Source: Denticeps clupeoides (taxonomy: Eukaryota; Chordata; Actinopteri; Clupeiformes; Denticipitidae). From it: DNA of 64,000 nucleotides. The stretch spans positions 9,340,373-9,404,372 of the forward strand of contig NC_041726.1 of the NCBI RefSeq assembly GCF_900700375.1, in the 5' to 3' direction. Below are positions 63,217 to 64,000 of this stretch, piece by piece. The notes beneath the pieces were generated by a model, which had not been told where the DNA came from, made no database searches, and worked only from the letters and a program-made list of their open reading frames with translations. The stretch's first letter is position 1. The number at the start of each line of letters is the position of its first letter. Position numbers and translations under genes: made by a program.

Positions 63217-64000
63217 TCCACGAGACGGCTGCGTCTTACAGAGCCATGCTGGCGCCTGCCTGAACTTCGTCCTGTGAAGTAGAAAGCAGACGGAGAGAAA
63301 AAAAGAATCTCCACCCTGGGAAGTTCTGACTCCACCCACCGGCTTCCTGTGACCGCAGTTGCACAAGCGCACATGCCTTGTAACAATCACAGGGCAAAAA
63401 TGTGAGAATCACACGCGCCCCTTTCCTCACATCATCACACATCTGACGTTCAGATCATCTTCAGAAATCTCAGTGATCCATGTGGTTATTAAAAAGCCAC
63501 CAACGTGTGAGCGCCATTCATAATAAAGTTTATTTTGAAATGTAAACAGCTAGACGTCGGCATGGACCTACATTCCAAAAAGTAACGCTGAGCCACATGT
63601 ACAATGTACAGTAGAACATTAACACGCAAACATAAATAATGTACATCTGACATTTTATAAATTACCCTGAATGACGAGAACGATATACACATCACGCTTA
63701 TTATTAAAAATTTGGCAGCGGGGGGAGAGGGGGGTCAATAAAATATGGGAACAGTAAAATCATAGAAGCACTCGCACATCACCAGAGGGGATCTGGACTC
63801 ACGAAATGAATGATTATGAGCCCCGCCCACACACATAGCACATAAATAACATTCATATAACATTTTTTTATAAATTATCCTGAATCATTAGAAAAATATA
63901 CAGATCAAGCGTATTGTAGAAAGTTTGGCGAAATCGTAAAAGCGGGTTTTTGGGATTGGGTGACGGTTGAGTGTAAGCCCCGCCCACATGGCCTGTGTTT
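63217..64000. other. Upstream of xkr8 copy B, with an imperfect tandem duplication
   Basis: Two diverged copies of a roughly 200-bp unit are visible (CATTTTATAAATTACCCTGA near 63650 and a similar run near 63862; AGCCCCGCCCACA near 63819 and 63976). A minus-strand AATAAA near 63528-63533 could mark the 3' end of a further minus-strand gene beyond the window. No coding sequence is seen. Confidence 0.35.

Overview
This window is vertebrate nuclear DNA, almost certainly from a teleost fish. The evidence is the short-intron multi-exon genes, two abundant tRNA-derived SINE families, L2-clade LINEs with the teleost-type tail, Tc1/mariner and hAT elements, a fish-type MHC class I relic, and a host gene order (eya3 and xkr8 convergent) shared with human 1p35. 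The species cannot be told from the sequence alone.

Layout. 1-39,100 is repeat-rich, gene-poor DNA. It holds L2 LINE fragments (822-2415, 17335-18090, 21850-22375, 27066-29045), LTR-like short elements with 5-bp target duplications (2045-2384, 21226-21475), a decayed MHC class I-like pseudogene (2436-3374), a Tc1/mariner remnant (30594-31091), a foldback-type element with a long hairpin (24202-24487), many SINEs and TG/GA microsatellites. No intact host gene was found there; a few weak exon-like pieces are flagged.

39,170-43,880 holds a complete SGK-family kinase gene (+, 12 coding exons, 426 codons) with a CRE/E-box/TATA promoter. A genuine tRNA-Ser(AGA) gene lies in its intron 10. 43,880-47,500 is a spacer filled by a 2.18-kb hAT-like shell containing nested L2, SINE-A, a Tc1 MITE and SINE-B. 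48,890-56,730 is eya3 (+, 586 codons), a transcription cofactor and phosphatase. It is followed, tail to tail, by two tandem xkr8-type phospholipid scramblase genes on the minus strand (57,647-59,625 and 60,909-63,216).

How the genes relate. SGK, EYA and XKR8 do not form an operon-like pathway. They mark an ancient paralogon: in human, SGK1-EYA4, SGK3-EYA1 and SGK2-EYA2 are each linked on one chromosome, and this window supplies an SGK next to EYA3. The two xkr8 copies are the most biologically suggestive part. One carries a textbook caspase-3 site (DEVD) in its C-terminal tail. The other lacks it and has an in-frame TAG at the start of exon 2, yet the two share a 208-bp identical tract in exon 3, which suggests gene conversion.
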